DNA of 64,000 nt from Meandrina meandrites (taxonomy: Eukaryota; Cnidaria; Anthozoa; Scleractinia; Meandrinidae). Location: contig OY855912.1 of NCBI GenBank assembly GCA_963693305.1, positions 4,864,501 to 4,928,500 on the forward strand. The letters run 5' to 3'. This document shows, piece after piece, positions 33,788 through 44,265 of this stretch (the stretch's first letter is position 1; each line of letters opens with the position of its first letter). The notes under the pieces were generated by a model. It did no database searches and was not told the DNA's origin. It saw nothing but the letters and a program-made list of their open reading frames with translations. The position numbers were made by a program, and so were the translations under genes.

Positions 33788-36700
33788 ATGGCGAACTGTA
33801 GCGCTGGAGAATTTTCTGAGCTACCGAGGATTGCAGATTTCTTTCATTCTTTTCCACACGAGAATTTCTATTTTGACAACGTTTCTTCTACTTTTATTCC
33901 CACACTTCCTGATTACCAACAGGTAAGTGAATTATATATTTTTTTTGTAATAATTTATCCTGCGCAACAACAAATGCATGTTTCATCAAATGTACGGCCT
34001 GTTTTCTATTCGGAATAAAAACTCAGCCTCCTGTGTTTGCTTGGAAGTAAAGTTGTAAATGAATTTAGTACAGCATTGCACAAATATTAAAGCTGTTAAA
34101 CACATATTAACGAATTCCTATAAGGAAAAATAAAAGCTTCTAAACATTTCTACGTCATTAAAAACTGCTGACAACCTCATTGAAGACAATAAACTGTAAG
34201 CTAAATATTGTTTCTTTGTCGATATTTCAATTTCAACTTCAAGTAACACATCTGCTTGATGTCCTATCAAGTAAGTTCTAATACTGTTACTTCAAGTCTT
34301 CACCTTCAAAAAATTGAGCCCAGTAAATATAAATTATTGGGCAATAATAAAGTTGCCCAATATTGAAGCTGGGGCCTGAATTTTATAATTGCTATATAGG
34401 TAAAATTTAAGATAATTTGCAATCTTGATGCTTTTGTGGGAGTTGTGGTGGCCTAATGGTTACTGCCCTGGACTCCAGATCGGGCGGTCCATGTTCGAAC
34501 GCTGGCCGGCGCAGTGCATTGTGTTCTTGGGCAAGACACTTTACTCTCATATTGCCTCTCTCCAACCAGGGTAACCCTGCGATGGACTAGCATCCCATCC
34601 AGGGGGGAGTAGAAATACTCCTAGTCACTTCATGCTACAGAAACTGGGATAAGCTCACTAGGCTTGTATGTAGACTTTACCTTATTCTTTTACCCTGATG
34701 CTTATATTTAGCAATTAGACCCCAGCTCAAGTTTTCTATAGGTAAATAGAAGTTGCCTGTGGGTTATGCTCACTGGTAATTTTTCTTGGGTTTTGGCTTA
34801 AATTAAAGCACATGCAATAGAATATTGTAGGTTTTGGTCTGCATACAGTTTGAAATTTGTACTAAAACATATATAACCTGACTTATCTCACCCTCATTTT
34901 CTTTGTGCTTCATAGTCAACTCGGCTGTGCCTCATTGATTATTATTCACAAAGAGAATGATGTTTTGGGCTTGTAGTTTTCCCAGGCTGGTTATAATAAT
35001 TCATTGCTCCGACCGGTGACAAACAACTTGACAGAAAATTAAGTGGCAGAAATGTACTACCTTTTCATGTAACCACCACATTTGATTATTTTCTTCTCAC
35101 CAATCACTGAGTAAATTTTATGTGGTCATTTACAGGCTTTATTCCTGTATGCCTTATGTCCATGTTTGTTTGGTGGTCTTGCATTCCTCATTTTCTGTGG
35201 GCATTTCATAGCAAGTTGGTGTTCCTGTGACAAAAACAAACAACGTAAACCACTACCAAAGTGTGTGATAGCATTGCGATGTTTCATTCTGTTTGCATCC
35301 GTTATATCCAGGTTGGTGATCAGTTTTTAATTAGAAGCCATTATTATTGTTAGTCTAATAAAACAGTCTGTAGCAAAATTCTCCAGCCTAATAATATGGT
35401 TATTAGCATGGTTATATGGCTGTTTGACTACTAATCACAGGACAAGCTTGACCCAATCTGAGAAAATACTTCATTTTAATTATAACCCATTAAATAATTT
35501 TTTTAATTTAGCACAATGCTCAATGAGATTGCTGTCATCATTGTTTGTGAATGGGACTTTGAACGCAATGCTGAATGAGTTTGCTAAGCAGAAAAGGTCT
35601 CTGAAGAGTCCTTTGGCCAGGACAAAACACTGCATCAGACCAGCTGCGAACTATTTGTTCACAAATAAGATTATTTCTTTATTTGTTTTTAAAATTACAC
35701 AGCTTGTGGTTTTCTTTCCCTAGAAAGTTCTCAGAAGGTTTTGTATCACTTGAGCGCAAATCAGGCAGTATGGGCCAATATGTATGGCCATGCTGATCTT
35801 GTCCCAATATCTCTTTTCTCTTAGTTACCCGTACCCATCCTGCATTGACAGGTGCTCAAAGGTGGTCTGTAAGCTTAATGGTTGCCATGCAGACCTCTTT
35901 GCTATTAAGGAGTTTGTTGCCCAAATCCTCTCATTACCTCCGCGGCACCATCTAATTTAGTTAATATTGATTTTAAATTTAATATCAAGTTAATAGTTAT
36001 TTCCTTCTGATTTTCATGTTGTTCTGTTTCAGTGGTTTCATCATTGCAGCCTTTGTGTTTAACGACTTTGTGGACCAGGGAGTAAAAGGAGTATTGACTG
36101 CAGTTGGAAATGTTAACAACAGTCTCATAGAAATCCAATCAAACGTACAATAATGTATTTGTTTACTTAACTCATAGAAAACCTGTAGGGTTTAATGCAT
36201 GCCCACCCATAACCTTCTATCTAGGACCCATAGAGCTCTCTAAAAATATATGTTGCAGTTAATTTTTTCTTCAGTTAATTTTTATTTTTCCTTTGTTTTA
36301 AACTCATTATCATACATTACCATACCCAAAAACAAAGGAAAAATAAAAATTAACTGAAGAAAAAAATTAACTGCAACATATACACAGAAGACAGATTCCC
36401 CTAAAGTTGATCATGATAAATTTACAACTTTCAGCTTTTAATGTCCCTTAATGCTTGTTCAATGTTTAACTTGAAATATTAATAGTACTATAAATTAAAC
36501 TTAATAATAAAATTATAATTCAATGTTATGTTTTAGGTTAATTCTATAAAAGATGACCTTGTTGATATGGATAGCACCATCATTGATGCTGGACGAGATT
36601 TGATTGATAGAGTTAGAAATAACATTGGAGACATTGTCACTACTGTAGTGAAAATACGCAAAGTTGATCTACCTGATATCAATGAATATATCCAAGATAT

Positions 36701-39700
36701 TGAGTACTACAGGTGAGGTTAAAATTTAAATGGTGATTTATACTTTGTTTATTGTGGTTTAGTGTAGTGTAAAGTACGGTTAAAGTCTGCATTAGGGCCC
36801 ATGCCAGTAGCCTGCCAGGCTGGCGCTTATTCCGGTCTCCATATAGCATAAAGGGAGTAGGAGTATTTCTGCTTTTCCCCTGATGGGATGCTAATCCATT
36901 GCACAGTTATCCGCAGTGTTAAATTCACCAGTACCCATTTATACCGCACCTGGACAGAGAGAGGCACTGTGAGAATAAAGTGTCTTTCTCAAGAACACAA
37001 CGCAGTGACCCCAGCTAGGGCTTGAACCCAGACTGCTCAATTTAGAGTCCACTCCGATAACCATTAGACCATTAAGCTCCCCTAGCAGAACTTTATGAAA
37101 AATAAAATAAATCTTGTCTGTCTTAGTTTGATGTTTGTTTCCTTGTTTAAGATGGTGGAGTACATTTGGCACACTCTGCATGAATACCCTAACTTGCATT
37201 TTAATGATTTACGCCATCCTAAGACGAAGCAGATGTGGATTTATACTGTAAGTCATTCATGATCAGCTAATTCTTTAATGTCCGATTTGAAATATAATAA
37301 TATACTACTGTTACTAGAGAGTATGATCGATAATAACAGTATTATGTATTAATCAACTGGTTAACAGCTAAAACACTGGATGGTCAGGAGTTGTAATAAT
37401 TATTTAAGAATCATAGTTTGAGTAGGATTGCAACATGATGAATTTTCACAGCCTGCCAATAGGCCCTGCCTTTGACAAGATAGATCTATCAGCTGACTGC
37501 GTCTAGTAAAACCTCTATTATTTAAAGCACAGCGGTCACCCTCTATAGCGCAGCCACTCAACTCATCAGTTTCCTCGAAATTGATCCTTATATTTACTAT
37601 AAACTACACCTTGTCTATGAAGTGGTCACCTAAATTAAGTATTAACAGGATGTGGTCACCATTAAAGACTTCCCAATTGGGCAGTTTTATTGTGTTTTAC
37701 CCGTATTAAGAGTCATCTCGTTAGATTACAAATGTGATATTCTGACACGACAATAAGCTAAACATGTCCAGTTTCACACAATTAAGCTGCACAGGCCTAA
37801 ATCAATTAACACCAATTAACATTTTGATTTGTTTTTCAAGCGCCCCAGTTCACACTGTAAATAAAAGTGCCTTTTTATCTTCTTAATAGTGCCATATTAC
37901 TTGGAATCATCTGTCTTATTCTCATATGGTTGGGTGCAGGAATTGATTTGGCAGTCGCAATTGTGAGTTAGACATTACATATATAATGCATAATTATATA
38001 ATAAGTCGAACTGAACTGAATTATTATTTACTTATGCCATAATATTTATGCCATATTATTTACTTAATTAGCTATTTAAGCTTGTTTCACTTTTACTCAT
38101 GAATGTAAAAGCAATTTTTTTTTATTTTGCACAAAAAAGATGAGGTTTGTCTGCAGGGCTTTAGGTGGTGAACTCCTGTTTTCACAATCCAAAGAGACCA
38201 GGAGTAGCTCACTACCCCTATACATGGGCTGCTACCACATGACAGCTTAACCCCATCCCCCAAGCATTGCATTAGGTTTTCCTAGAACTTGCCAGGACCC
38301 ATTTATACTCCAGGGTGAAGAGAGACACTGACTCTGTGAGATTCTTGCATCTCAGTGACTCCTGGCCAGGACTTGCAACTTGGTGTGTGCTAACCAACAG
38401 GCCACTGAATCTCTTAATTTAAAATAGCCGCTATTTAATTTTGAGTTTACGTGTTTGCCTTTAGGGGATGTCTGATCTTTGTGTGAACCCTCAACAAACT
38501 GTGTACTACTACATCAGAAATCAACCTACATTACAAAAATATACTGGTAAAGTATACTGTCAAATTTGGCACTTTTAAGTAAGCTGTAACCATGACTGAC
38601 CTTTTATTTTAATTTCCTTTTCTCTTTGCATAAAATGTGAGATGTTTCCTCATTAAAAAGTTCATTGTATTTATAGGTGTTGTTAGTTATTACATGGAAT
38701 GCCCTGAAGGTGATCAGAATCCTTATCAAAAGGTATGACAAACAAACTTTTACTGTTCAACTGCCAGCACTGTAACAGCCACCTCCAGAACCAGAGTTTG
38801 GTGTCTGTAGTTAAGACGTCACAGTAGCAGGAGATAATTTCAGTTATTCTTTTTTTATGGGACTTTATCATGAGGTGTTCAAAATATAACAAGGTATCCA
38901 CATGATGGGAGCTAGTTGACTGTACTGTTTAACTGCTGGGTTATTGATGCTACAGTACATGCACTTGTCTATGAATATTTTTTTAAACAGCAATCTTTGA
39001 ATTTTTTTGTTAAATTTGCAGAATCCTTCAGAAAGAAAAATTAATTCTACACCCTTGTTAAGTGTTTTTTCTATATTGCAAAATGTGGAGGGGACAAGAG
39101 ATGGGAACCTGAACCAGAGAGTAGAGGGGTGGGGGGGGGGGGAGGGAGTCTTTAGGATGTGGGTGAGAAGAGGGTAGGAAGTGGAATTCTCAAGGTGACA
39201 TGAACTGGCAAACATGGCAAACATGGCATTGCCTTGTGCAAGTTATAACCAACAACTTACAATGTAACATGCCTGACAGTCTCACTAAAACTTGCATTCA
39301 CTTATTCAGAAATGTGCTTATAAGAATAAAATATTTTTGTTAATAGCTTGCACTGACATTGCAGATCTGTGCAGCACCACTATTTTTGCAAAAACGCTCA
39401 GAAACCTGTGGCCCAACCTTTCTGAGGAACAGATGTACATGCATGAAACCACTTTTGCATGATTTGCAAATAAATCATTGTCGTCTTCTATATCACCATA
39501 GGGTTTAAATGATGACCTGAATCAATCTAAAGCAAGCATGTCAGTTATAATGAAGAATTTGGACTGTAAATATGCACATCAGGTAGGAAACCACCAGCCT
39601 TTGAATTATGGTGCTACATGCATGTTGAGGACCTTCATTGTATTGGGTGCTAAAATAAACTATAAAAAAACCTATTAATTGAGTGCTATAACAAGGACCC

Positions 39701-42700
39701 TAAAATGGACCTACTATAATAAGGATCCCAGTATTGAGTGCTTTTTATAAAAATTGTAATTAATTGGTTTTCAAAATATATATTTTTTTTTAATTGAGAG
39801 CTACTCCCGAATTGGGTACCTTAATAAGGATCCCTTTCAAGTGCTTTAATAAGCATCCTATTTGGTCACCAAAATTATGTCCCTAATTAGCCATGTTCTA
39901 AACGAGCAGGAGACTGGGTTCGAACATATCTTCTCTTCGGTATAAACATTCAATATTGATTGAATTGAAAAATGGAGCACGTCATCTGAAAGAGCATCCA
40001 AAAATTAGTAAATTCACCAAATTTGACGGTTATTGGTTTAAACCCAAAGGCATGGTACACTTAGTATGGATTGGAGGGACAGGCGTCCTCCAATCCACAC
40101 TAAGCTCTCTTATTTTAAGTGTACCATGCCTTTGCGTTTAAACCAATAACCATCAAATTTGGTAAATTTACTAATTTTTGGATGCTCTTTCAGATGACGT
40201 GCTCCATTTTCAATTCAATCGATATTGAATATTCATACCAAGAAAAAATATGTTCGTACCCAGTCCCCTGCTCGTTTAGAACATGGTCAATTGAGTCCTG
40301 CTACCAAGGACCTTAGTTGTGGTCTGTAATGAGAATCCAAATTGAGTGCTAAAGCTCATGACAATTGACTTTGTCATTAATTTTTAGACGAGAGTCAGCC
40401 GCAGTAATTGAGTGACCAGCAAACCTTACTTGGGCAATTTCACTTTCTAATAGTAATACCTTTCTATTTTTCAATAGCAATTTGAGAGTGCTCAGTGCTT
40501 TGTATGTTTTGGTGTGGTGTAAGTATCTCTCAATGTTGTACAATTTGTTTTATCTTAATAATTCCTCATGGTGGTAATCCACAACAATCTGCTGATACCA
40601 GCATAAACAAATTGCAACTGAAGAGTTGGCAGTTTTACTCACAAGACACTTCAACAACAGAAGTGGTACGCAGCTGATGAATTCATCAGTGAATAGTCTT
40701 CTCTTTGAACCAGCCACTACTAGTAGTCACTACTACTACTACTGTTTGTGGCTAGTAGGAACTAGCCACAAACAGCCACGTTTCGACAACAGCTAACGAT
40801 ACTTAGGCATTTTACTGAATGAAGGAAAAATTATAGTTTTGTAAGCTAAAGGCACTTTAAAGAAGTAATATTATATAAACAAACAGGGATGGTAATGACT
40901 GAGAAAAATTGAGACGGATTGTGAATGAATGACCGACTTGAAAGACTTGGCCATTTTTTTCAAGATACGCTGTTATTGTTATTGCTGTACAAAATTATGT
41001 TTAAGTCGTAAGAAACACGACAATGTATCTTTAATAAGTACACAAAAGAAGAAATAACATTCACTAAACAGGAAAGAAAAAAGATGGTTAAAATTGGGGA
41101 AAATCAAAAACAAATAGGAACAGCGAAAATAAACACTGTGTTAGATTTGTCAAAAATAATGCCGTGCACGTGTTTGTGAATACACATTTTATTAGAGCTA
41201 GATTTGGCAGATTTTCTTTTCTATTCTACTCCTTTTTTTCAAAAAAAGATTGAACATGGGTGAAAAATGGGGTGGTCTTACGCAAATGACCCAGGTGGTT
41301 AAACTGTAACTAAGTAGATGGACATGAAGGTCCAACAGTGTTGATTTATCATTATAGGATAGGCGTGGCTGAGCTGCTGTTGATGACCCTCGTCATTGGC
41401 TTTTTACTCATCGTAAATCTCAGTCTGGTGTTGCCCGTATTACTCAGGTACGTCTTACATCTAATTCACCTTGGGTATCAGTGTTACGGGCAGGGCAGGG
41501 GTTCTCCATTCTCTATACGGGAGAAATCCGCTGAGCGAATTGAGTGCAGATGCATGAGATTGTGCCTTTGTTCACGCCGTTCAGCGGAGTTTCCCCTCCT
41601 TTACACCTTTACACCTCCCTTACAGCCGTTCCAAGGGAGGAATAGGCAGTCTGACTCAGGGAAACTTGTGCAAAGTGGAAAAAAAATCACAAAAAAATCA
41701 AATTAATCCCCCATTCATACCAGTCGTTTTCGTTGTGGCAAAGTACCATATTTGATTGCAATCTTCGGATTTGCACCTGACATAACTAATTGTAAACATT
41801 CCTGTTTCCGTTTTCATCAGCTGCGTGTGTTTTAACTTTGCTTTCGGATTTTGTTTCAGTGTATTGTTTTGTCTTTAGTTTGAAGCAATGGCAGTAACGA
41901 TACACATATATTTCGTTTTCTCTTGTTATTGTCTCTGCTAGAACTCCACCGTCGAAGAATCGTAGAAAACGAAGTGTTTTAGAGATGTGTGGGTAAGAAG
42001 TGCAAATATTTATTAACAAGACCTCACCTTTATTCTGTGGGCGTTCACATGTCTTACGATATATTATCTCTTCGCGTTATCCTGCAGTTCAGATACACAC
42101 ATTGGAACTCCTTACCACTCCATCTCGGAAGATGACAACAGAGGGGAAGCTGTACCCCTCATTCCCAGCGCTCCTCCGCCACCAACGGTATACCTGTAAC
42201 TTGCCTTTGTATGTGGTTGTAAATTTATGGTAGTCTGTAACAGTTCTGGACGTGTCTGTTTGTGAGGCCAGGTTGCTGACTATCTGATGCCTTAATTATA
42301 CATCGTTAATTATTGCAGGAGCGCCCGTTGGATATGAATCGGTAGATATCCAGTGAAGCTCAAGCTGTATGTAATCATCTCTTATGAAACAAGCGCGAGT
42401 GAAATAACCTTTAAGGGGCTTTGTCACAGATTTTAATAGTTTTTGAACAATCAAAATTTATATTTCTGTCGAAGGAAATAAAAAAATAATAGTCCATTTT
42501 TGTTAACAATTGCTATATAAGAGCACCAAAACTGTTAACAAGCGTCTTTAGCTGCAGATGGCTACGATGGAAATGGATTACAACTTGAAAAGTTTTGCTT
42601 AACTTTTCAAGTTGTTTCTGCACGTCTTCAAAAAAAGTCGATATTTTAAGCGGTAGTTAGATTTCTATCCACATATTAAGGTTATATCTTCCTTTAGATG

Positions 42701-43026
42701 TTCAAAGGTAATTATTTTCATGGGTTAAGTTGCCTACCACTAATTTCAGAACAGTTTAGACCAAAAATCTGCAAAGTCCGCATGACAGAGCTCCTTTAAT
42801 GACCCTTTAAATATGCTTTTGTTGTTCTGCCAAACAGTACAACTCCACCCGCCGGTCCTCAATGGAGTTTCATTCATTCGAGGACTCGTGGATGCCGGGG
42901 CGCCATGATACAGGAGCAGTGAATCCAGACGTCCCTGCAGCACCGCAGCCGCCTTCATCAGCAGTCAGCTCGAATTCTTCCAATCCTAACACGAAAAAAG
43001 GAGAGATTACAAGTATGGCGTTTTAA
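33788..43026 (+). CDS. TTYH: Tweety family membrane protein (TTYH)
   Basis: Coding exons in phase: 33788-33922, 35136-35311, 36033-36144, 36537-36712, 37152-37247, 37890-37962, 38465-38546, 38677-38732, 39502-39582, 40478-40518, 41358-41447, 41942-41992, 42088-42187, 42838-43026; 485 residues. Five hydrophobic segments: LFLYALCPCLFGGLAFLIF, CVIALRCFILFASVI, LCMNTLTCILMIYAIL, AILLGIICLILIWLGAGI, and VVIGVAELLLMTLVIGFLL. The N-terminal FFHSFP..STFIP..YQQ, the YYRWWSTFG block, DLCVNPQQTVYYYI with MECPEGDQNPYQ, and the DCKYAHQ...C pair match tweety proteins, described as volume-regulated or lipid-related membrane proteins. Splicing exon 13 to the last exon creates a PPPPTY motif, like the PY motif of TTYH2 that recruits Nedd4-type ubiquitin ligases. 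Start: first ATG in the open frame, in the divergent promoter region. A second possible last exon is at 42319-42345. Confidence 0.92.
34439..34682 (+). mobile_element. tRNA-derived SINE, family A, copy 6
   Basis: A-box-like GTGGCCTAATGGTTACTGCC, B box GTTCGAACGC, then TTGGGCAAGACACTTTACTC, GTAACCCTGCGATGGACTAG, and the closing CACTAGGCTTGTATGTAGAC. It lies in TTYH intron 1. Confidence 0.8.
36246..36383. repeat. Foldback element in a TTYH intron
   Basis: Arms TATATGTTGCAGTTAATTTT / AAAATTAACTGCAACATATA and TTCAGTTAATTTTTATTTTT / AAAAATAAAAATTAACTGAA (with CCTTTGTTTT / AAAACAAAGG) are almost perfect; the loop is about 30 nt. Confidence 0.85.
36782..37083 (-). mobile_element. tRNA-derived SINE, family A, copy 7
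   Basis: Reverse orientation: AAAGTCTGCATTAGGGCCC tail, CCCATTTATACCGCACCTGG, GAGAATAAAGTGTCTTTCTC, B box complement GGGCTTGAACCC, and A-box complement GATAACCATTAGACCATTAA. It lies in the TTYH intron that ends at exon 37152. Confidence 0.8.
38200..38420 (-). mobile_element. Degenerate SINE, family A, copy 8
   Basis: Only partial matches remain: CCCATTTATACTCCAGGGTG, GAGAGACACTGACTCTGTGAG, a decayed B box (GGACTTGCAACTTG) and GCTAACCAACAGGCCACTGAA. It is the oldest-looking copy. Confidence 0.55.
39891..40286. repeat. Large foldback element in a TTYH intron
   Basis: Arms of about 190 nt run from CCATGTTCTAAACGAGCAGG / CCTGCTCGTTTAGAACATGG at the ends to TGGATTGGAGG / CCTCCAATCCA at the centre, leaving a loop of about 10 nt (ACAGGCGT). 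The arms differ at a few positions. No target duplication could be assigned. Confidence 0.85.
42319..42345 (+). other. Possible alternative last coding exon of TTYH
   Basis: A good acceptor (TTAATTATTGCAG|G) follows exon 13; the in-phase reading is ERPLDMNR then TAG. Using it would end the protein without the PY motif and without the 62-residue Ser/Pro-rich tail encoded at 42838-43026. Reading straight through the exon 13 donor also ends quickly (TVYL-stop). It may not be used; the evidence is only the splice site and the phase. Confidence 0.35.
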
Positions 43027-44265
43027 AGACCACAGTCCACGATAATCCTCGCTACCAGACTCCGTAGAGCGAAACATGCCCGTATGTACAATTTGGAGGG
43101 AAAATCACCGCCCTGCTTCCACCATGGTTTAAAAGACGTGGTCCGAGCAAAAAAAAATAGAAAAAAGCGAAATGTTTACCGGCTTTTTATCCAGCATGTT
43201 TACTAAATAAGTTTAAAGGCGTATTGTGGCGAATACACAGAACTATCGTGAGATATTTGGCGGGAAAATCCCGCGTATTAATTGTCGCAGAAAACTTTGA
43301 AATGTTGATTTTATACCTAATAGCTATTATGCTTATCGTCAAAAACTTTTTAGAAAAGTATTTAATAGCGTAAACGCAAAACTGTTTTATTATAATTATA
43401 ATGTAAATTTAATATGATTTTTACATCATAAACAAATGATATTTATACTTTGTCACTATAAATAATATATCAGAATCAACTATCGGTAATTCTATGATAT
43501 ACATTTTTTAACATTTGAAATGATGGCAACAGAGGATACTACAGAATTCTTGAATGTAAGAAGTATTTTGTTAAAATAGGGAAGATTAGATAAAGCGTTG
43601 GCGCTTGTTTAGTCGGGGTCTTTTGAAATTATAGTGTATTTTTACAGTTGTAAAATATATGGATAAAGTGAAGGCATTTTACACAAATACAAATAATTTT
43701 TTGTAAATAAAACAGAAACTAATTCATATTTGGAGTTTTTGTGAGGCATTTCATTGCAGTACTGACAAAAGTACCGAGTGTGGCAATTCAATTGTCCTGC
43801 AGCCCTTTCGCTTCATTCGTTCTTAAGAGAGAAGACGATTTTGCAATCAAGAAAAGACTTTGGAACTGAAGCTAACTAAATAAAGGAAGCTATTAAACAA
43901 TGGATTCTTTGACACGGGCACAGTATAAGTACAGGCCCGTAGCTTATAACAAGCCGGAACCGAGGCGCTTGCCTCGGTAAAAATCTTGATTTTTTCCTAT
44001 GCACTACTAGCAAGTAAGTAAAATGAAAGAAATGTTTCTTTTCCTGATATTGACTAAAAATGGCATTTCCGCCTAGCGGCTATTCGACTCCTTTGGCGCT
44101 TCGTAATCAGTGCCTCGTTTATCAGTTTATCAAAAGTCTCGCAGATTATGAAGTGATTTCAGGTTTTAATCAGTACAGTAAAGATTTTTTTCCATTGACA
44201 ACTTGAACCTGTGACCTTTTAATCCCATTTTGACAAATCGGAACTGCCTAACCCAAGGTGCAATT
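43027..44265. other. TTYH 3' region and convergent spacer
   Basis: This is A+T-rich with no gene seen. AATAAA at 43706-43711 on the plus strand is the best poly(A) signal for TTYH and implies a 3' UTR of about 700 nt. The rest is the 3' side of the minus-strand gene ending at 44266. Confidence 0.6.
43706..43711 (+). terminator. Candidate poly(A) signal of TTYH
   Basis: The canonical hexamer AATAAA lies about 680 nt after the TTYH stop, followed by T-rich and GT-rich sequence (TTTGGAGTTTTTGTGAGG) about 20-35 nt later, as expected for a cleavage site. Confidence 0.5.
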
